Assembly (NCBI GenBank): GCA_937896895.1
Contig: CALBNV010000037.1
Span: 1-46,743 of the forward strand
Direction of reading: 5' to 3'
DNA: 46,743 nt
From: an uncultured Bacteroidales bacterium
Lineage (GTDB): Bacteria > Bacteroidota > Bacteroidia > Bacteroidales > F082
Shown: in pieces, positions 23,828 to 32,300 of the stretch
How positions within the stretch are numbered: position 1 is the stretch's first letter
How the letters are laid out: each line of letters begins with the position of its first letter
The notes under the pieces: generated by a model
Seen by the model: only the letters and a program-made list of their open reading frames with translations
Told to the model about the DNA's origin: nothing
Database searches by the model: none
Translations under genes and position numbers: made by a program

Positions 23828-25057
23828 ATGGCAGAAGAAAAAATGACTTCTCAGTATGCGATGGAGTTGGAGGCTAAATACGGCGCTCACAACTATCATC
23901 CGCTTCCGGTAGTCCTCGCGAAAGGCAAAGGCGCCAAGGTGTGGGACGTTGAAGGAAAAGAATATTTCGACTTTTTATCAGCTTATTCGGCTGTTAACCA
24001 GGGACATTGCCACCCGGCGATCATCAAGGCGATGACCGATCAGGCGGAGAGGCTGACCTTGAGCTCGCGTGCTTTCTACAACGACGCTCTCGGTCCGTGG
24101 GAGAAATACGTGACGGAATATTTCGGCTACGACAAGGTGCTGCCGATGAACACGGGTGCCGAGGCCGACGAGACGGCTCTGAAGCTCGCGCGCCGCTGGG
24201 GCACCGTCTGCAAGGGCATCCCGAATGACGAGACATGCATCGTGTGCTGCGAAGGCAACTTCCACGGCCGCACAATCACCATCATCACCATGTCGAACGA
24301 CCCCGACTCGTACGCCAACTACGGCCCTCTGACACCTGGTTTCATCCGCATCCCTTACAACGACCCGGACGCTTTGGAGCAGGTCCTCGCGAAAGACGGC
24401 AAGAAGATCGCCGCTTTCCTCGTCGAACCTATTCAAGGTGAGGCCGGCGTGTATGTCCCGGATGAAGGCTACCTCAAGAAATGCTACGACATCTGCAAGA
24501 AATACAATGTGTTATTCATGGCCGACGAGGTTCAGTGCGGTATCGCCCGCACGGGCAAGATGCTCGCCTGCGACCACGAAGGTGTCCGTCCTGATGTGCT
24601 GATTCTCGGCAAGGCTCTCGGCGGCGGCGTGGTGCCGGTATCGGCAGTCCTCGCCGACGACTACATCATGATGAACATCAAACCGGGCGAGCACGGCTCG
24701 ACATTCGGCGGCAACCCTGTCGCGGCAAGAGTGTCGATGGCAGCCCTCCAGGTCATCAAAGACGAAGGCCTCATGGAAAAAGCCGATTATCTCGGAAAGA
24801 TTTTCCGTGAGGAAATCATGAAGATCAAACACCCGATGATTCAGAAGGTCCGCGGCAAAGGTCTCTTGAACGCAGTGATTATCAAGCCAATGAACGGCAA
24901 GGAAGCATGGGACGTCTGCCTCAAGATGCGCGACAACGGTCTGTTGGCAAAACCGACGCACCAGCACATCATCCGCTTCGCTCCGCCTCTCGTAATCACC
25001 GAAGACGAACTCCGTCAGGCCATTGAAATCATCAAGAAGTCGATAATGGAATTCTAA
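23828..25057 (+). CDS. rocD: Ornithine aminotransferase
   Basis: A 409-residue class III PLP aminotransferase that converts ornithine and 2-oxoglutarate to glutamate semialdehyde and glutamate. Signatures are YHPLPVVLAKGKGAKVWDVEG, the FLSAYSAVNQGHCHP segment typical of ornithine aminotransferases, MNTGAEADETALKLAR, EPIQGEAGVYVP, the ADEVQCGIARTGK segment, and the PLP lysine in LILGKALGGGVVPVSA. HGSTFGGNP closes the site. The gene is complete and has GC-rich third positions. It stands alone with its own promoter and terminator. Its convergent neighbour is a peptidylarginine deiminase, so both touch arginine-derived metabolites, though they are not co-transcribed. Confidence 0.95.
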   Translation: MAEEKMTSQYAMELEAKYGAHNYHPLPVVLAKGKGAKVWDVEGKEYFDFLSAYSAVNQGHCHPAIIKAMTDQAERLTLSSRAFYNDALGPWEKYVTEYFGYDKVLPMNTGAEADETALKLARRWGTVCKGIPNDETCIVCCEGNFHGRTITIITMSNDPDSYANYGPLTPGFIRIPYNDPDALEQVLAKDGKKIAAFLVEPIQGEAGVYVPDEGYLKKCYDICKKYNVLFMADEVQCGIARTGKMLACDHEGVRPDVLILGKALGGGVVPVSAVLADDYIMMNIKPGEHGSTFGGNPVAARVSMAALQVIKDEGLMEKADYLGKIFREEIMKIKHPMIQKVRGKGLLNAVIIKPMNGKEAWDVCLKMRDNGLLAKPTHQHIIRFAPPLVITEDELRQAIEIIKKSIMEF

Positions 25058-25096
25058 AATACTCGCTTCGTCATCTCGACTGAAGCGAAACTAAAT

Positions 25097-25131
25097 GGAG
25101 AAATCTCAATCAAAAAGAATGGGGTTTCTCC
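25097..25131 (+). terminator. rocD terminator
   Basis: GGAGAAA (25097-25103) pairs with TTTCTCC (25125-25131), followed by GTTTTTATTT. A second small stem, CGCTTC/GAAGCG, lies just before it (25064-25087). Confidence 0.7.
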
Positions 25132-25171
25132 GTTTTTATTTACGATCATTCAATTGACCTTGTAAAATAAA

Positions 25172-25201
25172 AATGGCGCGGAATAGAAACTCCACGCCAT
25201 T
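25172..25201 (-). terminator. Deiminase gene terminator
   Basis: AATGGCG pairs with CGCCATT with an inner GGA/TCC, and the minus strand continues into TTTTATTTTAC. It lies 20 bases past the deiminase stop. Confidence 0.7.
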
Positions 25202-25221
25202 CATTTATACTCAATTAATTT

Positions 25222-27213
25222 TTATCTCTTCACGACCTTCTTCACGACAGAATTGCTTCTGCTGTCAACAATCTTCACGAAATACAGTCCGCTTTCGAGG
25301 CTCTCAACGTCGATTTCATTTCTGTTTTCGACAAACAAGACCTGTTGGCCAATCGTGTTGAAAATTGTAACGTTTTGAATGTCAGAGTTCTTGATGAATA
25401 ACACATTGTTCATCGGGTTTGGATAGACTTCAACCGATGACAACTGGTTTTCATTTATGCCGGAGATCAACTGCTCGTCTATCTTCACAGTGATTGTCTG
25501 CTCTCCGCCCGACGTGATGATGCTTATGCTTGTCTCGACATAACCTTTGGCGACAAAGACGAGCTCGGCGGTGATCTTCATCGACAACCCGGGCTGGAGG
25601 GTGTAGGGGAGACTGACCGGATTCGTGCTCACGCTTGTATGGATGCCGAGGAAGTCGGTGTTGTTTTCGACAATGTCATTCACGGTGATAGCCGCGTTGG
25701 TGTTGTTTGTCGCGTTGAATATCGCGAACTGCTGTCCTTCATCTATCACGACCTCATCGACGTCGAAGGTGAGCAGCAAGCTTTCATGCTCCTCCATTGT
25801 GAAATGGTGAGGGTCGAGTTCGCCGAACACCGGCTGCTGGTATCTGTGGCCCGACTCGTCGGCGCCGAAGACGTAGTAATCGATTTCTGAAAGTCCTTGA
25901 TAGCCTTTGATGTAGCCGACATATTCGTCAGCGTTGCCGGTTGCTGTCATGTGTGCGGTCTGGTATTCACCGCCGTCGATGCTGTAATATATCAATAAGG
26001 AGTCTTGTTTCAAATCCTGTCCGCTGTATGCGATGAACTTGCTTGTGATGGCGATTGAGTCCTGCCATTGCTGTTCGCCGAAGACGACATCGCGGTGGTC
26101 AACGAAGAGCATGTCGAAGTCCATGACACCGCGTGTGCGGCAGTGGAGCGCGTCGGTGTTCTCCCAACCTATCGACCAGTCGTTGTTTTCGAAGCCAAGG
26201 ATTTCATAGCCTGGCATTGCTTCCTGATAAACAGCGAGTGCCTGTTGGTTGTATGAAGCGATGTCTCCAAGCGGAACGAAGACTTTGTTGTTGAGAATCA
26301 AGCTGTTGGTGTAAGGGGCGAGTGTGTAGCCGCCCGGTTCCTGGACGCGATACACGTGGTAAGGATAGCCCCAGCAGCAGTTTGTTGTCGCGAAATATTC
26401 GGCGACCTGTTCGTAAAGCGCATATTGCGGGTTGCTTTGCGGAAGCTGTGCAATCAAGATCTTGTCGGGTGCGAGGTATTTGCCCCAGCAGTCAACGTGC
26501 GCGATGTAGTCGCCTTGCGGGTCGATGGTGATGTGATACGGGTCGATGCCGAGATAGTCGCGCATCTTGTTGCGGACGTTGACTTCGTTGTAGCCGTTTT
26601 CCTGAACGACGAGTTCATCGCTGACGCCGTGTCCGCGGCCGTCTTCCATCATGTTGCCGCCGGTGTGCTGAAGGTTCATGCCGTACATCGGGATGTTCCA
26701 GTAGTTCGCGAAAACGCCGGAGACGTTGTCGTCGTTCGGGCGCGGGCGGTTATAGACATTGTCAACGATGGCCGGCTCGCGGTCTTCAAAGATGTACCAC
26801 GGGCCGTAGTCGCGCACCCAATATGAATCTGTCGGGGCGTTCACAAAAACGCAGTTGTCCATATTGACGCCGTTGCTCTGATATTCTGATCTCGCCGAGT
26901 TTTCGTAACCGCTTGATACGACGGTGATTAAAGTGCAGTCTTCAGCCAATTCCTTCACAACTGTGTAAGGGATTCCGAGAGGATAGCGGATTAATACCGC
27001 CTGCATCGGCTCAAATTCCGCCACGAAACGCGGCTCGCCCGCCGGCGGGTCGGTCTCGACAAAATTCAAACTTCTGACAGGAGTGTTCATCTCTTCTTCC
27101 GAAAGATAGTGCAGTTTTCTCCAATCCGGTTTGCTAACTTCTTGCGCATTGGCCGAAAAACTAAAGCCTAATACAATGATAGCCAATAAACTAAATAAAC
27201 ATTTTTTCATCAT
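25222..27213 (-). CDS. Secreted PPAD-type peptidylarginine deiminase with T9SS sorting domain
   Basis: A 663-residue homologue of Porphyromonas gingivalis PPAD, which turns C-terminal arginines of peptides into citrulline. From the ATG at 27213 (signal peptide to ANAQ, ~24 residues), expected active-site residues are all present: Asp135 (SYWVRDYGPW), His239 and Asp241 (HVDCWGKYLAP), Asn303 (PYTNSLILNN) and Cys358 (TDALHCRT). The PPAD arginine pair that holds the substrate carboxylate is kept as Arg156/Arg158 (YNRPRPNDD). An Ig-like domain follows (~385-475, ending QPVFGELDPHHF as in PPAD). Then comes an extra ~100-residue beta domain missing from PPAD (556 residues), and a T9SS type A tail (VEVYPNP ... 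SGLYFVKIVDSRSNSVVKKV). It should be exported or surface-attached. The ATG at 27210 is an equal start choice. Confidence 0.93.
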   Translation of the reverse strand: MMKKCLFSLLAIIVLGFSFSANAQEVSKPDWRKLHYLSEEEMNTPVRSLNFVETDPPAGEPRFVAEFEPMQAVLIRYPLGIPYTVVKELAEDCTLITVVSSGYENSARSEYQSNGVNMDNCVFVNAPTDSYWVRDYGPWYIFEDREPAIVDNVYNRPRPNDDNVSGVFANYWNIPMYGMNLQHTGGNMMEDGRGHGVSDELVVQENGYNEVNVRNKMRDYLGIDPYHITIDPQGDYIAHVDCWGKYLAPDKILIAQLPQSNPQYALYEQVAEYFATTNCCWGYPYHVYRVQEPGGYTLAPYTNSLILNNKVFVPLGDIASYNQQALAVYQEAMPGYEILGFENNDWSIGWENTDALHCRTRGVMDFDMLFVDHRDVVFGEQQWQDSIAITSKFIAYSGQDLKQDSLLIYYSIDGGEYQTAHMTATGNADEYVGYIKGYQGLSEIDYYVFGADESGHRYQQPVFGELDPHHFTMEEHESLLLTFDVDEVVIDEGQQFAIFNATNNTNAAITVNDIVENNTDFLGIHTSVSTNPVSLPYTLQPGLSMKITAELVFVAKGYVETSISIITSGGEQTITVKIDEQLISGINENQLSSVEVYPNPMNNVLFIKNSDIQNVTIFNTIGQQVLFVENRNEIDVESLESGLYFVKIVDSRSNSVVKKVVKR

Positions 27214-27234
27214 AAAATTATTTAAATCAAGGCG

Positions 27235-27242
27235 CAAAGATA
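27235..27242 (-). promoter_or_regulatory. -7 box for the deiminase gene
   Basis: TATCTTTG on the minus strand, 22 bases before the start. Confidence 0.5.
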
Positions 27243-27298
27243 CTCATTTTTTGTAAAACATAGAATAAAATTGTTCATTACAATCCTCGAAATTTTTG

Positions 27299-27306
27299 TA
27301 TTTTTG
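27299..27306 (+). promoter_or_regulatory. -7 box for mltD
   Basis: TATTTTTG, 26 bases before the ATG at 27332; excludes the longer upstream frame. Confidence 0.5.
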
Positions 27307-27331
27307 CAAATCGTTTTTATTGATTTATAAG

Positions 27332-29170
27332 ATGAAAAAGATTTTGATTTTCGCCCTGCCCATTATGTTAGTGGGCTGTTCTTTTGTGGAGAGTTTAACA
27401 AATAAAACTAACAACAAGAAAGACATTGTTGATAAAGACACTGTCAATGAGGTCGTTGTGGAAGACAACCATGAGGCTGACACCATAATCGTAAGCAATC
27501 CTAATCTTTTGAATGATACGATAGATATTGTTGAAACCGAGGATTTCATGGTAAATGACTCGGTTGACAGTAATCTCCCCGACAGTGTGCAGATGCGTAT
27601 TCAGGAGCTTTTCGATGCCGATAATTCCGGTGAGGGAATTGTGAATGAGTCTGATGTGATGTTGGAAATGATTGATACTCTTCAGATTATCCCATATTTC
27701 GACGAGAGTAAGGCAAATTCGTGCAACTATCCAAAAGGCTATGTCCCGACATTCCCCGACAGCATATATGCCAAGCGCATTGAGGATCTTAATCGTGAAA
27801 CGACGATGGAGCTGGTTTTCAACAAGCATGTCAAGTCGTTCATCGATGTGTATGCGGTGCAGAAAAGGGACAAGACAGAGCGTATTTTAGGTCTCGCCGA
27901 TGTGTATTTCCCGATGTTTGAACAATGTCTTGACAAATACAATATGCCATTGGAACTCAAGTATTTAGCTGTTGTTGAGTCGGCTTTGAATCCAACCGCT
28001 GGTTCGCACGCCGGCGCGAAAGGGCTTTGGCAGTTCATGTATGGGACGGGCAAGGTCTATAAGCTTAATTCGACAACGATGGTTGAGGACCGTTTCGACC
28101 CGTTGAAATCGACGGAGGCGGCATGCCAGCACCTTCAGGACTTGTACGACACCTTCGGCGACTGGTTCCTTGCACTCGCGGCATATAACTCAGGCGCGGG
28201 CAATGTGCGTAAGGCGATAAAGCGTGCCGGCGGCATCAAGAACTATTGGGCGATATGGCCTTTCCTGCCGCGCGAGACACGCGGTTATGTACCTGCTTTC
28301 ATCGCGGTGAATTATATCATGAATTATCCAGAAGAACATAACATCTGCCCACTCGATCCGGGCATCATGAAAGACGGAATCGACACTGTTACAGTTCATC
28401 AACCACTTCATTTTGAACAACTTAATGAGATGCTCGGCATTCCGATGACAGACTTGAAATTCTTCAATCCTCAATATAAACAGCAAATCATTCCGGCAAC
28501 CGAGAAGAAACCGTACTTGCTGAGAATACCGGAAGAATATGTCGAAGCATATATCGAAAACGAAAAGGCACTTTACGAGTTCAAGACAAAACGCGGCATC
28601 GATAAGGAGAAGATGCAGGAAGAAATCAAGAAAATATCCGACAGAAGCGTCCATATCGTGAAAAGCGGTGAGAACCTCGGCAGTATCGCGAAGAGATATC
28701 ACGTGAGTGTCAGCCAATTACAGAAATGGAATAACCTCAGGGGCACAAATATTTATCCTAACCAAAAACTTGTTGTCTATCCTTCAGGTGCTCCGATGGC
28801 ACAGGCGGGGAATTCGGCTCCGGTTGAACGCTCGACAACCCAGAAAATACATACGGTGAAGTCGGGCGAGACACTCTCTAAAATCGCGTCAAAATACAAA
28901 TGCTCTGTCACCGACATCAAGAAATGGAATAACCTTAAGTCAACCACAATCAATGTCGGACAGAAACTGAAAGTCTATCCTCCGGAAAGCTCAACGGGTT
29001 CATCATCAACCGCATCGACAGGCAGCAGCCAGACTTACACCGTAAAATCGGGCGACACGCTTTGGGAAATAGCTAAGAAATTCAATACGTCTGTCGATAA
29101 AATCAAAAAGACAAACAACCTCAAGAGCAACAACTTGAGAGTAGGACAAAAACTCAAGATTGTGAGATAA
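27332..29170 (+). CDS. mltD: Membrane-bound lytic murein transglycosylase D with three LysM domains
   Basis: A 612-residue lipoprotein (start 27332; lipobox LVGC, Cys16) that cleaves peptidoglycan glycan strands to 1,6-anhydro ends. After an acidic linker comes the SLT domain: LKYLAVVESALNPTAGSHAG with the catalytic Glu in VVES, then AKGLWQFMYGTGK and FLALAAYNSGAGNVRKAI. The C-terminus has three LysM peptidoglycan-binding repeats (VKSGENLGSIAKRYHVS, VKSGETLSKIASKYKCS, VKSGDTLWEIAKKFNTS), each ending in NQKL/GQKLKVYP-like strands, joined by Ser/Thr-rich linkers. It is anchored at the inner leaflet of the outer membrane by analogy. The convergent DUF4837 gene begins 27 bp after its end. Confidence 0.95.
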   Translation: MKKILIFALPIMLVGCSFVESLTNKTNNKKDIVDKDTVNEVVVEDNHEADTIIVSNPNLLNDTIDIVETEDFMVNDSVDSNLPDSVQMRIQELFDADNSGEGIVNESDVMLEMIDTLQIIPYFDESKANSCNYPKGYVPTFPDSIYAKRIEDLNRETTMELVFNKHVKSFIDVYAVQKRDKTERILGLADVYFPMFEQCLDKYNMPLELKYLAVVESALNPTAGSHAGAKGLWQFMYGTGKVYKLNSTTMVEDRFDPLKSTEAACQHLQDLYDTFGDWFLALAAYNSGAGNVRKAIKRAGGIKNYWAIWPFLPRETRGYVPAFIAVNYIMNYPEEHNICPLDPGIMKDGIDTVTVHQPLHFEQLNEMLGIPMTDLKFFNPQYKQQIIPATEKKPYLLRIPEEYVEAYIENEKALYEFKTKRGIDKEKMQEEIKKISDRSVHIVKSGENLGSIAKRYHVSVSQLQKWNNLRGTNIYPNQKLVVYPSGAPMAQAGNSAPVERSTTQKIHTVKSGETLSKIASKYKCSVTDIKKWNNLKSTTINVGQKLKVYPPESSTGSSSTASTGSSQTYTVKSGDTLWEIAKKFNTSVDKIKKTNNLKSNNLRVGQKLKIVR

Positions 29171-29197
29171 CACTTGAGGCTGTTTGACAGGTTTTAT

Positions 29198-30205
29198 TTA
29201 AAACCTGATGCTGTAAATCATTGATTCTAATTGTTTTAGGAAATCTCTTTTTTCCTTGTTTGGATAATACACAAACCCTTCGACGGTGATGAGTTTGTTG
29301 CGTTCGGGGTTTACAATAGTATATGAGACAAATGGTCCGGCCATGAATTCTTTGTAGATGTTCCACATTCCGCGCATCTCAACGGCGTAACCTGCCGGGA
29401 AGTCGGGTAAAACCGTAAATACAGGCGGGACAAATTCAAGGTCAGTGATCATATAGCTTCCGTCGGTCGGTCCGGAAATGTATTTCTTAACGACGGAGTC
29501 GCGGACCTGTACGAGACGCGTCTCGCTTAAATCTGATTCGTTTCTGTATGGTAACTCATAGATTATCAGATTCATAAGCAGCTCTTTTGTCTCTGCGTCC
29601 TTCGTGATGCTCATGTAGTTGTTCCTGTCAACACTGATGCAGAAGTCGTTTGGCACGACCATCGAGAAACCGAAGGTGTTTTTCACCTTGTTCATGGCAT
29701 CGGTGTTGGCGTTTGGCCTGAAGAAATTCATGAAACGCTGACGCTCGTTCTCGTCGAAAACGTTTTTCAACATATCTTTCTGTGAATCAAAGACTTTAAT
29801 CCATGTCTCGGCGTCTTTTGCCTTAATCTTCATTGCATATTGCGGCGATGACATCCAGTCGTTTTCCGACTCAATCACAGGATTCGGCAATTCAGAATTT
29901 ATTTCCGCAATGATGAGATTACGGTGCTTCTTGAACATGTCGTTGAGTGCTGACATATTGATATTCACCACTTTATAAGTCTTTTCCGGCTGTGGCAAAC
30001 CATATTGCTCCATCTCGAAATATGCGCGTACTGCCTCGCCGATTGAGCCGTTCCATTGATTTTCGTTCTGCGTCACAAGGAGAATCTCCGAACTGCCGCC
30101 GACAGAGCGGTCTTTCCGCTGCTGAACGGTTTTTTCGGAACATGACACAAACATTGTAGAAAACGTCAAAACTAATGCTAACACTCTGATTATCTTCATA
30201 TTCAT
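29198..30205 (-). CDS. DUF4837 family lipoprotein
   Basis: A 335-residue protein (333 if the second ATG at 30199 is used) with a lipobox (MFVSC) after a signal peptide. It matches the DUF4837 family, confined as far as I know to Bacteroidetes: SVGGSSEILLVTQNENQWNG, then GFSMVVPNDFCISVDRNN, FVPPVFTVLPDFPAGYAVEMRGMW and the terminal MAGPFVSYTI. No activity is known. It converges on mltD with a 27-bp gap, so both are envelope lipoproteins in one locus. A -7 box at 30223-30230 supports the start. Confidence 0.9.
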   Translation of the reverse strand: MNMKIIRVLALVLTFSTMFVSCSEKTVQQRKDRSVGGSSEILLVTQNENQWNGSIGEAVRAYFEMEQYGLPQPEKTYKVVNINMSALNDMFKKHRNLIIAEINSELPNPVIESENDWMSSPQYAMKIKAKDAETWIKVFDSQKDMLKNVFDENERQRFMNFFRPNANTDAMNKVKNTFGFSMVVPNDFCISVDRNNYMSITKDAETKELLMNLIIYELPYRNESDLSETRLVQVRDSVVKKYISGPTDGSYMITDLEFVPPVFTVLPDFPAGYAVEMRGMWNIYKEFMAGPFVSYTIVNPERNKLITVEGFVYYPNKEKRDFLKQLESMIYSIRF

Positions 30206-30222
30206 AAAAATTTTATTGGCTG

Positions 30223-30230
30223 CAAAATTA
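30223..30230 (-). promoter_or_regulatory. -7 box for the DUF4837 gene
   Basis: TAATTTTG on the minus strand, 18 bases before the ATG. Confidence 0.45.
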
Positions 30231-30312
30231 GTAAATTATGTTTTTGTTTTTCATCATAACGAGAAAATTTCAAAAAACTTATTGGCAATAAAATTATTTG
30301 GCGAAAAAATGC

Positions 30313-30320
30313 TATTTTTG
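30313..30320 (+). promoter_or_regulatory. -7 box for the mevalonate pair
   Basis: TATTTTTG, 18 bases before the ATG at 30338. Confidence 0.5.
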
Positions 30321-30337
30321 CACCATTATTATGAATC

Positions 30338-31363
30338 ATGGAGAATCAAGGAATTTCTGTTTCGGCAAAATCTTCTTCAAACATTGCAATCGTAAAATAT
30401 TGGGGTAAACATGGCGACCAACTGCCTAACAACCCATCGGTGAGTTTTACGTTAAATAATTGTTTTACATATACTTATATTAGGTATGACAAAGAAAATG
30501 CAAGTGGTTTGCAATTTTTGTTTGAAGGGAAGGAATCGCCGAAATTCAAGGAGAAAATAAACAAATATCTTGAGGAGCATTTGGATTTGTTCCATTTTTC
30601 AGCTGATGTTGTCAATCATCTGACGGTTGAGAGCAGCAATTCTTTTCCGCATTCTTCAGGAATCGCATCAAGTGCTTCTTCGATGAGTGCGCTCGTGCTT
30701 TGTCTTCTGAAACTTGAAAAGGCCTTGGAACATGACACCGCACCGGTTGACCTCCGCCGCGCGTCGATGTTGTCGCGACTGGCGTCGGGCAGTGCGGCGC
30801 GTTCCGTCTATCCTGTGATGGCTCTGTGGGGTGAAACTCCTTCATTCAAAGGTAGTTCCGATGAATTTGCGGTGCCTCTCGCCGACATCGTCGCTCCTGT
30901 TTTCAAGACATATCACGACACGATTCTCATCGTTTCAAACAAAGAGAAAAGCGTTTCGAGCAGAGCGGGTCACGCGTTGATGAACGGGCATCCGATGGCT
31001 GAACAGCGTTATGCAACAGCACGTTACAACACAAGTCGGCTTATCGGTGCGCTTAAAAACGGTAATCTGGAAACATTTATTGACATCGCCGAGTCGGAGG
31101 CGATTCAGTTGCACGAACTGATGGCGACATCAAATCCGGCATACAGATTGGTTGAACCTAACACGTTGAAAATCACAGAGGAAATCGGTAAATTCAGATA
31201 TAAGAAGAAAGTTCCGGTCTGCTTCACGCTCGATGCCGGGCCGAATGTCCATCTTCTATATCCTGATGAATTTAAAAATCAAGTCGCCGCTTTCGTTGAA
31301 GAAAAGTTGAAATATTATTGTATTGAAAATCAATATATTGACGACTTTGTAAAAATCTTTTAA
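30338..31363 (+). CDS. mvaD: Diphosphomevalonate decarboxylase
   Basis: A 341-residue GHMP-family enzyme that uses ATP to decarboxylate mevalonate diphosphate to isopentenyl diphosphate. Signatures are SSSNIAIVKYWGKHGDQLPNNPSVS at the N-terminus, the ATP loop PHSSGIASSASSMSAL, the RLASGSAARSVYP segment and the C-terminal FTLDAGPNVHLLYP, all standard. It is the first gene of a pair with a mevalonate kinase 21 bp downstream. That indicates the mevalonate route to isoprenoids, unlike the methylerythritol route of Bacteroides. HMG-CoA synthase and reductase are not in this window. Confidence 0.95.
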   Translation: MENQGISVSAKSSSNIAIVKYWGKHGDQLPNNPSVSFTLNNCFTYTYIRYDKENASGLQFLFEGKESPKFKEKINKYLEEHLDLFHFSADVVNHLTVESSNSFPHSSGIASSASSMSALVLCLLKLEKALEHDTAPVDLRRASMLSRLASGSAARSVYPVMALWGETPSFKGSSDEFAVPLADIVAPVFKTYHDTILIVSNKEKSVSSRAGHALMNGHPMAEQRYATARYNTSRLIGALKNGNLETFIDIAESEAIQLHELMATSNPAYRLVEPNTLKITEEIGKFRYKKKVPVCFTLDAGPNVHLLYPDEFKNQVAAFVEEKLKYYCIENQYIDDFVKIF

Positions 31364-31384
31364 CATTATAAATTTTTGTTTTTA

Positions 31385-32293
31385 ATGGGGAATGTTATAA
31401 AAAATTACTACGGGAAAGTAATTCTTTTTGGTGAATATTCAATGATTTACGGGTCATCAGCGCTTCTGATACCCTTATATACCGGTTCGTCGCATTGGGA
31501 TTTCATCTGGCGGAATCCCGGAAAACGCAACTATGCCTCCAACAGAAGTCTTAACGTATTTTACAATTATCTCAAAGATAATGAACGTTTTAGCGAATAT
31601 ATTGACGTGGCGAGATTTAAGACCGAGTTGAAAAAGGGGCTTTTCCTCGACTCAAGCATTCCGTCGGGATACGGTGTCGGAAGTTCCGGCGCACTGACAG
31701 CCGCGGTCTATGACCGTTTTCGCATCGGCGAGATAGAAGACCCAATGGAATTGAAACGGTTTCTTGCCGATATGGAGAATTGTTTCCACGGGAACAGTTC
31801 TGGTCTCGACCCGCTTCAGTGTTTCTACGGCAAGCCTTTCATCCTTGACGAAAACAAAAAAATCAATATCCTTGACGAGAATTTCCTTCCGGAAAATGTC
31901 CATGTCTTCTTGATTGACAGTAATATAAAGTCCGACACGAAGTCATTGGTCAATTATTTTAACGAAAAACGCAATGATTCACGTTATCTGAAGGCATACG
32001 AAGAACTGTATTTGCCGTACGTTGGACGATGCATCAACTCATTGGTGGCCGGTGAAGCAGGGGAGTTCTTCGATAATTTGTCTAAACTGTCTTATTATCA
32101 GACGATTATGTTTGAGCCAATGGTGACAGAGAAAATGATGCCTTTGTTCTTTGTGAAAAGAGACGTAGCTCATTTCCAGATAAAACTGTGCGGTTCAGGC
32201 GGCGGCGGTTACTTCCTCGGGTTCTCTGACGACAAAGACGCAACCGAACACTACATGGTGCAGAAAGGTTGTCCGATAAGTTGGGTCATTTAA
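31385..32293 (+). CDS. mvk: GHMP kinase, probable mevalonate kinase
   Basis: A 302-residue GHMP kinase starting at the ATG at 31385 (MGNVIKNYYGKVILFGEYSM); an in-frame ATG at 31376 is less likely. Motifs are the GKVILFGEY-x-MIYG start, the ATP loop IPSGYGVGSSGALTAA and the C-terminal glycine motif IKLCGSGGGGYFLGF. It is likely to phosphorylate mevalonate, because it follows mvaD by 21 bp in the same direction. Phosphomevalonate kinase is a possible alternative. Together they provide two steps of the mevalonate pathway. The gene is complete and ends 7 bp before the convergent LRR operon. Confidence 0.88.
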   Translation: MGNVIKNYYGKVILFGEYSMIYGSSALLIPLYTGSSHWDFIWRNPGKRNYASNRSLNVFYNYLKDNERFSEYIDVARFKTELKKGLFLDSSIPSGYGVGSSGALTAAVYDRFRIGEIEDPMELKRFLADMENCFHGNSSGLDPLQCFYGKPFILDENKKINILDENFLPENVHVFLIDSNIKSDTKSLVNYFNEKRNDSRYLKAYEELYLPYVGRCINSLVAGEAGEFFDNLSKLSYYQTIMFEPMVTEKMMPLFFVKRDVAHFQIKLCGSGGGGYFLGFSDDKDATEHYMVQKGCPISWVI

Positions 32294-32300
32294 CTCAAAA

